Made by a program: the position numbers and the translations under genes | The notes under the pieces: model-generated | The model's input: the letters and a program-made list of their open reading frames with translations, nothing else | The model's database searches: none | What the model was told of the DNA's origin: nothing | Assembly: GCA_032718475.1 (NCBI GenBank) | Contig: JAUCBJ010008336.1 | Span: forward strand, 1-28,945 | Reading direction: 5' to 3' | From: Nemertoderma westbladi | Lineage: Eukaryota > Xenacoelomorpha > Nemertodermatida > Nemertodermatidae | DNA length: 28,945 nucleotides | Part shown: positions 20,677-28,945 of the stretch, one piece after another | How the letters are laid out: every line of letters begins with the position of its first letter | Numbering within the stretch: the stretch's first letter is position 1

Positions 20677-21687
20677 ATATCTTCTACCACTAATGTTTCA
20701 ATCTCATTAGTCATCGTCTAATGTTCTAACTCTAGATGTAACTGTCCCAGGATCCGCCTCATATTTTGTATATCTTTTTATTACCTGTGCCTTACCCTGT
20801 TCCATGTTCCATTCTATTTCTTGTAATTGTGTATAGTTTCTTGTTTGTTTCGCTATGTCTTATATTATCCAAATTAATATTCTTGTTATCTGTTAAGTAC
20901 TGTTCTTAGAAACTCGTAAAAAGTAATTTCTTTGCTTGTCTGTTTATGAAACTTGCATTTCCTTTTGGGTCAATAAAACACATACAATATATACTGCCCT
21001 TGTCACCCATAGCTTGATGGGGGAGTGATGAAGCAATCGAGCTTATCATATGGGTACCGCTGTTTCTACCGTTTTATGTTTGTGATTCGGTCTGTCTGTC
21101 GCCAAACGTTTGAAAGCTAATAACTTATTCACTCTTTGAGAATACGAAACCAAACTCTGTTCAACTGTAGTCTGTTAAAGTCTAACATTGAATTGAAGTG
21201 GGGGATTCATCAGTAGTTCTCCAGTCTCTTGCTAGATGGTGACTAGTCAATGGTTGAAATAGTGGTACTAGTTGGCTAAGTTTGCAACCTACGTCCTGCG
21301 TGAATCCCCCACTAACGTAGATTAGATTACATAATATAATAAAGCAGGTATCAATAGTGGTAAATATAGTTCACATAGCTTAAGAGGTTCTACTTCACAG
21401 CCCCCTGTCTCGGCATAAACTACGCATCCTACATCCGTCACCAGAGATTATACGATTATATTTTTCAAGCACTATTGTATAATAGTGCTGTTTATAATTA
21501 CCAGATTATTTTAGGTGTATGTTAATCTTAATTTTGAAAAGAAATAAAGTTGAGTAATATAATATGGAGAATTGCATGATCGGATCTGATTATCTGTAAT
21601 GTGCTCATTATAAACTAATTATCAATAAACATACTACTAGGAAACTTCAATTCGTTATTATGTTAATATACAGTATTACTCCAAGTG
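20677..21687. other. intergenic, downstream of the OFA-like gene
   Basis: No gene is seen. An AATAAA at 20972-20977 could be the 3' end of an old retroelement on the + strand. GTCTGTCTGTC (21090-21100) followed by CTAATAACTTATTCACTCTT and CCAAACTCTGTTCAAC is a diverged copy of the recurring phrase. A 13 bp perfect inverted repeat bounds 21197-21313. No clear polyadenylation signal for the minus-strand gene was found; AATATA near 21455 is a weak candidate. Confidence 0.4.
21197..21313. repeat. 117 bp foldback with 13 bp perfect terminal inverted repeats
   Basis: AGTGGGGGATTCA (21197-21209) and TGAATCCCCCACT (21301-21313) are exact reverse complements. The interior contains further short ACTAGT-type symmetry. 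There is no convincing target-site duplication. It is possibly a tiny MITE. Confidence 0.6.
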
Positions 21688-22286
21688 CTACAAATCAGAA
21701 CCAGCAGTATTTTTAACATTAAAGGTAAACGCAAGAAAAGCTGAAATTAAAGAAAAAATAGCTACAACACAAAATAACCCAAACCAACCAAGGGCGGCCG
21801 ATAATACCGAGGTGACGGCCGCATTAACTGGCCCGTAAACACCCACACACGTGTACAATAGTCCGTAGTTTACTCCGGCGTTAGTCAAACCGAAAGTTTT
21901 AGAAGAAGCCGCGGGAAATAAGGAAAAGTTTCCTGCGATGGCCAATAGCGACGCGCTGGTCCAAATTAGGAACATAATACGCCCGACAAACTGCGTGGTA
22001 TAGAATGTAAACATGAGTATAGCTACAATACTGCTCAGACAGATCATTAACACCTTGAAAGGGAACTTGTCTGATAGAAGACCCCACATTAACCGACCTC
22101 CAGCCACGCACAATGCGGCCAAGGAGCCAATCAGAGCGAGAAAGTGGTCGTCATCAATAAACCGCTGCCCGAACGCTTTGTACAACGACTGGAGAAAGTT
22201 ATTCGCTTGTCCGTTGAAGAAATACATAAACCAAAGTGTGTAGAAGGCGCGAGTTCGAAGCATCTCTAAAGGCTTAAAATCTCGAC
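21688..22286 (-). CDS. OFA/monocarboxylate-type MFS transporter, last exon
   Basis: The last exon of a multi-exon transporter on the minus strand, entered through TTATTTGCAG at 22296-22287 and ending with TAG at 21690-21688. It encodes the C-terminal half (about 198 residues, spans 7-12). Counting from the internal Met at 22263, spans lie near 7-27, 40-60, 68-88, 92-112, 127-150 and 155-183. Family signs are EMLRTRAFYTLWFMYF at the domain start, the loop GGRLMWGLLSDKF (55-67), and FPAASSKTFGLTNAGVNYG (116-134). These fit the oxalate/formate antiporter-like and apicoplast-pyruvate-carrier-like proteins of invertebrates, which move small carboxylates; the substrate here is unknown. The first codon is completed by the G ending the previous exon (phase 1), which matches exactly. 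Confidence 0.85.
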
Positions 22287-22689
22287 CTGCAAATAATAGA
22301 AATATATAGTAACTTCGTGTGAATAGAGCAGTGCAAGTAGGTTCAATGAAAGAAACGGTTCAGATAATCACGTTTCAGTGACAGTGATGTGCAAAACTAA
22401 TGCAATGTAGATTACAAACAGCGCATAGGTGCACAGCTCTCCTCTTAGTGTTTCGGTTACGGGGCTGCAAGAACGCAGTGACAGGTCAGTGAGTAAAATA
22501 ACCGTTCTGTGCTGTTAATATGTGGTAAAAAAAAAAAAAAATTGGAAAGATGGGAAAGATCATATTTGTAATCATAGATATCTGAACTGGCTTTTTGGGG
22601 AATTAATATGGTTTTCATAAAGGTACAGGCACACATGGAGCCAATTACGCCCTGGGATAAATAATTGGAGAACTATCTACAAAGACAAA

Positions 22690-22803
22690 CTGAAAATTGG
22701 CTCTTATTTGTTTGAGATTTGATTAAAGCATTTGACTCTGTTTCAGGACCACACATTAAACTAATAAGACTAGTCTGTGGGGTTCTTGGTGAATATTATT
22801 GTT
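22690..22803 (+). pseudogene. LINE reverse-transcriptase scrap (motif A region)
   Basis: A plus-strand frame reads DLIKAFDSVSGPHIKLIRLV from 22716. The D-x-x-K-A-F-D-S-V core is the motif A signature of non-LTR reverse transcriptases. A TGA lies just before it where a hydrophobic residue is expected (WLLFV then stop). Nothing else of the domain could be traced, so this is a decayed fragment of a different insertion from the LINE further downstream. Confidence 0.5.
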
Positions 22804-23243
22804 GCTAATCAGATCAATTAGTTATGTATCCATGACATCATTTCCACTTCACAGGGAGACACCAACTAGCTACTTTTAAGGTCCTTATTTGGGTCATTGG
22901 ATTGGTTCCAGGTGTCCAGGATCTGGATCAGGTCGATGATCAGGAATCATATCAGTGGATTACCTCTACAATGGTGTAACTTTTCTGGTTTTATGGTGAA
23001 AAGTCACCTCAATTCCAAACCCCAGGTCTATCCTACAAATCGCAGCTTAACTTCCGTTTGATGCTCAAAGGGGCTGAACTGGACCATCTCTTGGAAAGTG
23101 TATGGCTGTGCAAGTGATTTTGGCAGCTTTGTTTCTGGGTCTGAAGGCTTCGCATCATAACGTAAAAAAATTATCACGTCAAAACAGTATTATTGTGGGA
23201 TACCATCCCACCATGCAAAATAGAAACAAATAGTTTTTTAGAA

Positions 23244-23352
23244 CGCCATTAAAAAATATATATATATTAACTTAAAATGTGTGATACAACAGCGTGCTTC
23301 ACAAATATTTTGTTATATAAAATTCGTTGAATTTTGTAATTTTTGAATGGCG
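23244..23352. repeat. 109 bp foldback, 13/14 bp inverted repeats
   Basis: CGCCATTAAAAAAT (23244-23257) pairs with ATTTTTGAATGGCG (23339-23352) with one mismatch. The interior is AT-rich. It is probably a small MITE or foldback within the intron. Confidence 0.5.
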
Positions 23353-23387
23353 ATCTTTTCTGAAGTTATAACGATGGCAAAAACTCA

Positions 23388-23428
23388 GTATAGTTAGTTA
23401 GAGAGTTAGTTAGTTAGTTAGTTAGAGG
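23388..23428. repeat. GTTA tetranucleotide microsatellite
   Basis: A TAGTTAGTTAG-type run, following the segment AAGTTATAACGATGGCAAAAA. Confidence 0.85.
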
Positions 23429-23739
23429 TACAGGTCTAATCATTTTCTTTCTTTGAAACTGGTGTTGTATCAGGTGGTAGTAAGTGGCTGGTTCCCCACA
23501 CAAACGACAACAGCACTACACTATACACTATACAGCACAACAACACTATAATATATATATTATATAATGAATAAATTATTGTAGGAAGATATATTTCTTG
23601 AATATGTAAGAAACCGCCGTTGGAAAAGGGATCCGGTTTAGTGTATATATATTGGTAAGCATAAAAAACTAAATAAGTAATAACATAAGTATCGTATGGT
23701 ATAAGTTATAATAAAAATATATTATATATTTATTTTTTT

Positions 23740-25045
23740 ATACTTACAAATATATTATATAATGAATATATATTTGTTGCTGACAAAGTTGCACCGTCAC
23801 AACTCCCTATCCACCATGGTTTTCGAGAGATTATCCGCTTCTTCAAGGTCAGTGTCCTTTAGGAGACGTCTCACAAACGTCATGGGCTCTCCTAATGCTT
23901 AATCTCTCCATCAGGTAGCCAAAGCACAAGATTGGGCACTGGCGGTGCTCAAGGCGAAAGCAATGTCCTGCAAAGCGGAGGCGGTTCCGTTCATGTGTCA
24001 AGCTATGGGAGACTAATGGAACACCTCCAATGTTGTATAGAGTCTGATTGGATATGTGTTCATTGTACTTGAAACAATGAACCCGGCGTAGCATTCTTGT
24101 GAATGTGCCTTCCAGAGATTAGGTATCCTCTGCAGTTAGAGCCCAGGATGGACTTTCATATAGGACTGCTAGTTGTACTGCTGCCTCAAATGATCGAACC
24201 TTGAGGTTGCGTTTTCTTCTATGAGACTTCCAAATCTTGGACAGACTATTCAATGCTGCCCATGCCTTCCCCTTAAGTATCCGCAGGTCTTGGTCTGACT
24301 TCCGGATCCCTGATCCAAAGTAGCAGAAATTAACCACATGCCCACACAAGCTATCCGTGGAGCTTATGCTCATACGATCAGACATTTTTTGATGAATTTC
24401 ACAGTGAATTGTTAAACTTTTGGTCTTCTTGAAGTTAAAAAAATGACTAACATTAGAAGCAACCTGTTCCAATGAGCAGAAGAGCCTTTGAGGTCCCTCC
24501 AGTAATTCCGACAATACTCCTAGCCCTAGGTCATTAGCAAATTCTAGATCAGTAAGGAGCTTGGCTCAATTCCCTCTACTTCTTGTGCCAATAGGGGGTG
24601 TTACCATCACCCTATCATTATTAACGGTGTCTAAGAACAGTAGACACAAACGTGGTGGAACCATCGTACAGTAATCGGATAGCTGCAGTAATTTCCTCAG
24701 GAATCCCATATGCTGCCAGTATGCTGAACATACGTGAGCGAGAGACTGAATCAAAGGCCTTGAAGAAGTCAGCAAAATATCAGCCAGATGCCTGTCTTTC
24801 TTTTTTGATAACTCTTCAATTATCCTTCTAAGTACCAAAATGGGCTCCATGGTCCCACGACCTTTACGGAACCCATTTTGATTTCCACGGAGCAGTCTCT
24901 CAATGGGATCCCTGATGCGATTTAATAGAATCCTATTGTATAGCTTTGCAGCAATCGAGATCAATGAGATTCCCCGAAAAGAACCATAAGTTGTTAGGTT
25001 GCCCTTCTTGGGGACAGAAATTCTTTGGGGTATCCCTTTGCCTTA
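23740..25045 (-). pseudogene. RTE-like LINE, 3' part of reverse transcriptase, inactivated
   Basis: On the minus strand the remnants of a non-LTR retrotransposon polyprotein run from the N-terminal fingers (FRGISLISIAAKLYNRILLN, then LLRGNQNGFRKGRGT) through motif A (DFFKAFDSVS, about 24772-24745, in a shifted frame) to the thumb and C-terminus (DQDLRILKGKAWAALNSLSK ... then EEADNLSKTMVDREL, stop TGA at 23799-23797). It is dead: there are several frameshifts, the segment that should carry the G-x-L-Q-G-D motif is missing, and the catalytic F/Y-A-D-D is FAND (near 24543-24528). The 5' end is truncated near 25045. The 3' tail is AT-rich. The RTE/BovB-like placement is inferred from the AW-x-A ... 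L-x-x-IWKS region. Confidence 0.8.
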
Positions 25046-25454
25046 TACAACATGTGCAACATGTACAACATATTCAGGCAACTCACTGTAGAGACATATG
25101 GAGGGAAATTCTGTGAAGGACATTATCATAGTGAAGGACTGACTAAACGCAGAAGTATAGGATAATCAATTTAGGGAATGTATGTATTGTGTTCACCGAT
25201 GCTGAAATATTGCAATATTGCCTATAGAGATCATGAAGATCTAAGATTTATTATTCTAATGGATTGAATTAATCATAACCAACAGGATCATTGCTCAAAA
25301 TTCCAGCCATTGCTATGTAGTGGGGTCTAATACGGGTCAGTAATCAGCCAATGATATTGCTCGCTCTTAACACATAAGTTAACAAGGCTATATTAAACCC
25401 ACCGTTCGATTTAGTGCATCTTGAAATGTACTATAAATATTAAACTAAACTAAC

Positions 25455-25638
25455 CAGATGTTTTTGGTCTGGTAAGTTCGACCGAATGAGACAACGTCCA
25501 ATCGTGCATGACATTCTCGATAACAGAAGCGGTGTCAAATTCTCTATTGGGTGGTTTCGGCGCCGGGAACACTAACATAGACCCCACTAATTGAATGACC
25601 GCATATGCAATCCCCAATATTAGCAGACACTTAGGAAC
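25455..25638 (-). CDS. OFA-like MFS transporter, penultimate exon
   Basis: A 184-base exon encoding about 61 residues. It begins VPKCLLILGIAYAVIQLVGS (the sixth membrane span) and runs through the central cytoplasmic loop (PAPKPPNREFD ... ELTRPKTSG). Acceptor TTTACACAG lies at 25647-25639, and the donor is TCTG|GTTAGT at 25455/25454. The reading frame begins in phase 0, matching the AAG end of the upstream exon, and leaves one base that pairs with GT of the next exon to make Gly. Both junctions keep the frame, which supports this as one gene. Confidence 0.85.
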
Positions 25639-26592
25639 CTGTGTAAAGCATTAAATTATAATAATGCATAAATTTTATAATAGGGCCAGCAAATACCATC
25701 ATGTCAAAATGAATTACAACGTTATTTGATATATTTTTAGTTATTACATATATAATTTGCGAGATTATAACAATCTGCTATTTGAGTAATTTTGTTTGAG
25801 TTGATAAAGACCAATGAAAACAGACCGTACTCGGTGATAAATACAGTAATTAAATATAAACTTATTTATCACCGTGTACCTGTTTTCAATTAACTTTATC
25901 AACTCAAAAATATGTTTCCCCGGTCACTAGGGCTCACCAATATATTTCACATTTGAGTTATTTGTTATAATATAGTTTTTTGTTGAGATGTATGCCTACA
26001 GAAAAAAGTTGAATAATTTAACGATAAATTTAACAAACAAAAATCGATGGTGGAGGGGGGGGGGGGCGGGGGGGTATCCTGCAAAATTGCCGCATGATGT
26101 TTCTAATTTAGGCCTAAGCACTTAAATATGGTTGATTAGTTTGGCAATTTGGAACGAAATATGCCCGAGATTGTGATATTTTAAATAAAACAACAAATTA
26201 ATTTTTTGATCGGTCTGTAAAAGCTGCAACTCCACGCGTTCATATAGGAACGATCTATGAAAAAAAAATAGAAAGTGATTTCTTCTTCAACACTTACTGT
26301 AGGCTACTGTATGTAGTTCTCTCGGTCGCTAGAAGGGCATGCGTGATGATGCAAAAACAACATAATTTCTATAAGTTTAGGATTAGCTGTAGGAATTGAA
26401 CAGTAGGCCTAACTTGGCAGGCATGTACAGTTGTAGCTTACTCATGTGTAACACAGACCAACAATCCTACAGACTGACACGGCACCTGTCAGATTTGAAA
26501 ACAGACATTGAAATGAAGTCTCCGACCAAGAAAACCTCTGTAGGTCATTAGCACACCCCCCCCCCCCCCCCCCCCTCCCCCTTAATACATAC
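25639..26592 (-). other. 954 bp intron of the OFA-like gene
   Basis: Donor AAAAG|GTATGT at 26593/26592. Contents are a long foldback (25795-25908), a poly-G tract (about 26053-26073), a degenerate copy of the 3380-4172 repeat (about 26485-26550) and a poly-C tract (about 26556-26580). Nothing in it is coding. Confidence 0.75.
25795..25908. repeat. 114 nt near-perfect stem-loop in an intron
   Basis: The left arm 25795-25843 and right arm 25863-25908 pair over about 40 of 46 positions (15 bp TTTGAGTTGATAAAG, then TGAAAACAG, GTAC and CGGTGATAAATA), with one short internal mismatch block and a 3-base bulge. The loop is 19 bases. It could be a foldback MITE or a primary-microRNA-like hairpin; the sequence alone does not decide. 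Confidence 0.75.
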
Positions 26593-26743
26593 CTTTTCTA
26601 AAATCGAAACTTCTGTAAAGAATTTTTCATTGCCTATGGTCGACGTGGGTAAGTTTTTGGGGTTCAAGTATGCAGTTTGAACAAGATTAAATATCACCGG
26701 TCCAAGTCCAAATGCACTGATTACAATGCCACTAATAGTTCCT
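26593..26743 (-). CDS. OFA-like MFS transporter, internal exon (5'-most in window)
   Basis: A 151-base exon encoding GTISGIVISAFGLGPVIFNL, then QTAYLNPKNLP and ...FFTEVSILEK. The pattern G-x-x-x-G-x-x-x-S-x-F-G-x-G-P-x-I-F and the N-P after span 5 are typical of oxalate/formate antiporter-like MFS proteins. Acceptor ATTATTTTTAG lies at 26754-26744. The exon starts with the last base of a split codon (phase 2). The preceding exon, which should carry span 4 and a W-F-P motif, was not found in 26744-28945, so the gene continues beyond the window or has a large intron there. Confidence 0.8.
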
Positions 26744-27195
26744 CTAAAAATAATAAAATATATTCAGTAGGTTGATAAATATATATTTTGGTTATAAAAA
26801 TCGTAGTAACTACTTCAATTAAATTCATACATAAACTTCGCTAATTGGAATACACCCACGCATGTTTTACATATTTTCAATGACATGTGGTAACAACAAC
26901 AAACATTTACATTAGAAACCAAATTTGGAATTGTCCTCTTTTATCCTTCATACCGGTACTACTGTAGGCCTACATACTGTAGAAGTTTACAAATTCTCAC
27001 GGGTCTTCTTCAACGTCATTCTTCAACGTGTCACAGCGATTGTAGAGTTCTGTCGGGCCGGATGTAAAAGCGAGGTAAAGTCTTAGATGACCGTGTGAAA
27101 CGCGAAACACCGCAGGCAACCCAAAGGCTCCTCTCTCTTGGCTATTACCTGTATAGGCCAGGGCGGGCGCCACACTTTTCACAAAATCTTTGTGT
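26744..27195. other. probable intron; GC-rich island, unassigned
   Basis: AT-rich to 26990. The block 26997-27182 is about 50% GC and has a 61-codon minus-strand open frame without recognisable domains. It does not supply the missing MFS exon. It may be a transposon scrap. Confidence 0.3.
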
Positions 27196-27222
27196 ATTCG
27201 TAATTTTTACAAAATTACGAAT
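27196..27222. repeat. 11 bp perfect hairpin
   Basis: ATTCGTAATTT (27196-27206) and AAATTACGAAT (27212-27222) with a 5-base loop TTACA. It is small and its function is unknown. Confidence 0.7.
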
Positions 27223-27476
27223 TAATGTGAAATGAATTAGATTGTAACTACAGGTTGTAAATTGATTGACAGCTTGCAATTAAAGCTACAAAACCATTCA
27301 AGATATTGCCGACCGACGATGTGAAATTTTGTCAGCCTTCAGATAAACTCAATTTCGTTCAAAAACTTGAGTCAGTTCCATTTTTTTTTATCACATGTGA
27401 CAATATTAAAATTACTAAATATGTACCTATATCCCCGGTTAGCTATCCCGTAGAGGTACAGTAGGCTCATTCCAAA

Positions 27477-28945
27477 GTAAAGTACGGGACATTCGTACAC
27501 AATTTTGAACTTTGATTGCCTGTACAATGTTATCCACAGCACATATGTGCACAAAATTGTGCTTGGATTGAACTTTCGAATATCAGCTTTGATTTCGCGA
27601 AGCTTATGGCGGGACTTAGTCACTTTTGAGAAAACACCAGCTTGTCCAAGTAAAGTACGGATTCGTACGAAATTGTTTTTTTTATTTTATGATTTCAATT
27701 GTAAAATTTAGCGAATTGTGCGCAGGTACGGTGTTGAGTTGATGTTTAGGATAAAGCTGTATTATTAAGCTTAAATAAAAATATAAATATCAGACGAATT
27801 GCTACATTGCTAATTTTTTACAGTGTGGTGTGTGTGGTAAAGTATGGGACATTGCTAGGTAAAGTACGGGACCTGTACGAATTTTATGGTCAAAATGGTC
27901 TCTTACACTTAACATAACAGTAATTTCTGGATAATTAGTGATAATAAAGTGGAACTAAGTATTTCCAACCAAGATATGGATGCAAAATGTGGGGCGACCC
28001 ACAAATTGACCCGAAGTCTTTTTTTAGCATATGGATGCCGTTGAGGAGTTGTCTGTCATCTGTTTAATTTTTGATCGCTAATACTGTATATCTCGCTCAT
28101 TTTTAGATGAAATTAAACCAAACCTGGTACGTATGAAGTCTGTCAAAAGTTTGGAAATAATCGGAAGTTTAAGGAATCAAAGGTCACATATCAGACAGTC
28201 TGTCTGTTGGTACCGATAGTTTCAAAATTTTGATAAAAACCGAAATAAGTCCGCCAATCATTGATGAAATATAACCAAACTTGGTACACATGTATTCTGT
28301 GAAAAGTTTAGAAATTCTTTCCATTTTTCTAAAAATGTATCAATTACTGTACTTACCGATCTTCTTATCTGCTAAAAAACTAAATTTTTTGAAATTTGTT
28401 GTAAAGTACGGGTCTTTACATGCATAAACTCAAAGATTAGTTAACTGAGGAATGATTCTTAGTTCAAATACATATTCTATGCTTCCCACTACTATCACCC
28501 TAAAGCATTATAACACTCCTGCCCTCCAGGTTTCATATATTACATTAATACAGTGCACTAAAATGTAATCGCCATTATAATGGTAAAGTATGGGACAATT
28601 TTCAATTGGCCGTTATGATGTTTCTGAGGGAGTAGATTATGAAACTACAGGTAATTGTTTCTTAAGATGACGCAACACAAACGTGCTTTGCATTCCACTG
28701 GGTGATTGGGCTGAGTTAGACTACTTCTCTGTGTATAAATTAAAAATTTAACTATTTTTTGGTAAAGTATGGGACTTTACAGGCATAAACCCAAAGATTT
28801 CTTGACTGAGGAATGATTCTCAGTTCAAATATAGACTCATATTCTTACGACCGACTATGACCTTAGAGTTTTTTTTAACACTCCTGGCTTCACATATTAC
28901 ATTAATACAGTGCACTAATATAATCGCCATTTTAATGGTAAAGTA
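27477..28945. repeat. GTAAAGTAYGGGAC motif array ending in ~180 bp satellite
   Basis: GTAAAGTA(C/T)GG occurs at 27477, 27650, 27837, 27859, 28401, 28583 and 28762, and is cut off at 28938. The last four are spaced 182, 179 and 176 bases. The monomers at 28401 and 28762 are homologous (TTTACA.GCATAAAC, CTGAGGAATGATTCT, ATTAATACAGTGCACTAA), while the one at 28583 shares only the leading motif. The array therefore alternates monomer types (A-B-A), a higher-order repeat of about 361 bases that continues past the window. Confidence 0.7.
28080..28320 (+). repeat. two copies of the recurring TTGATGAAAT/CCAAACTTGGTACA phrase
   Basis: 28085-28165 (TATCTCGCTCATTTTTAGAT, then ACCAAACCTGGTACG and GTCAAAAGTTTGGAAATAAT) and 28245-28320 (AAGTCCGCCAATCATTGATG, then ACCAAACTTGGTACACATG and AAAAGTTTAGAAATTCTT) are parallel copies. 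The second matches the reversed sequence at 2770-2870 over about 90 bases. TCTGTCTGTTGG lies between them. Confidence 0.65.

Larger units (their letters stand above)
22287..25454 (-). other. 3.2 kb intron of the OFA-like gene, filled with repeats
   Basis: Bounded on the minus strand by the donor TCTG|GTTAGT (25455/25454) and the acceptor TTTGCAG (22293-22287). It contains a plus-strand reverse-transcriptase scrap (22690-22800), a 109 bp foldback (23244-23352), a GTTA microsatellite (23388-23428) and an RTE-like LINE in the same orientation as the gene (23740-25045). The rest shows nothing I can assign. Confidence 0.75.

Noticed and set aside
22013-22243. Plus-strand ORF opposite the OFA-like last exon
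   Set aside because: It is a shadow of the real minus-strand exon, which has clear MFS motifs and matched splice sites.
26997-27182. 61-codon minus-strand ORF considered as the missing upstream MFS exon
   Set aside because: It has no membrane span, lacks the expected W-F-P region, and its phase and content do not fit the exon at 26593-26743.

Overview
This window looks like nuclear DNA of an animal, most likely a marine invertebrate. It is AT-rich and gene-poor, has GT-AG introns and AATAAA signals, is crowded with transposon remnants and tandem repeats, and carries the palindrome TAGGCCTA many times. I cannot name the species. Only two genes have real coding support, and both encode major facilitator superfamily (MFS) transporters. 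One is an intact, intronless SLC18B1-like gene on the + strand (4479-5759). The other is the 3' part of a multi-exon oxalate/formate-antiporter-like (OFA/monocarboxylate type) gene on the - strand. Its last three exons are at 26743-26593, 25638-25455 and 22286-21688, and its upstream exons are not in the window. The two genes belong to different subfamilies and show no sign of acting together.

Layout. 1-4200: a LINE 3' tail, a possible tRNA-derived SINE, a GC-rich island, small tandem duplications, and a 145-170 bp tandem repeat arranged head-to-head. 4479-5759: the SLC18B1-like gene. 5790-7034: intergenic DNA with a microsatellite and a 53 bp direct repeat. 7035-11495: three head-to-tail copies of a 1.46-1.50 kb element with Helitron-like ends, inserted into the second copy of the 53 bp repeat; the first copy preserves the unoccupied site. 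11496-12796: LINE 3' debris. 12797-20676: a second head-to-tail array of three related elements (A 3.08 kb, C 1.73 kb, B 3.08 kb). A and B are about 99.5% identical by eye, and every unit ends in the same 9 bp hairpin plus CTRR. 20677-21687: intergenic. 21688-26743: the OFA-like exons. The 3.2 kb intron between the last two holds a dead RTE-like LINE and another reverse-transcriptase scrap; the preceding intron holds a long near-perfect foldback. 27477-28945: a motif-sharing satellite of about 180 bp monomers that runs off the window edge.

The best candidates for something undescribed are the two head-to-tail arrays, which look like rolling-circle (Helitron-type) non-autonomous elements although no Rep/helicase gene is visible, and a recurring sequence phrase (AACTC ... 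TTGATGAAAT ... CCAAACTTGGTACA, usually beside a tetranucleotide repeat) that turns up in several otherwise unrelated repeats.
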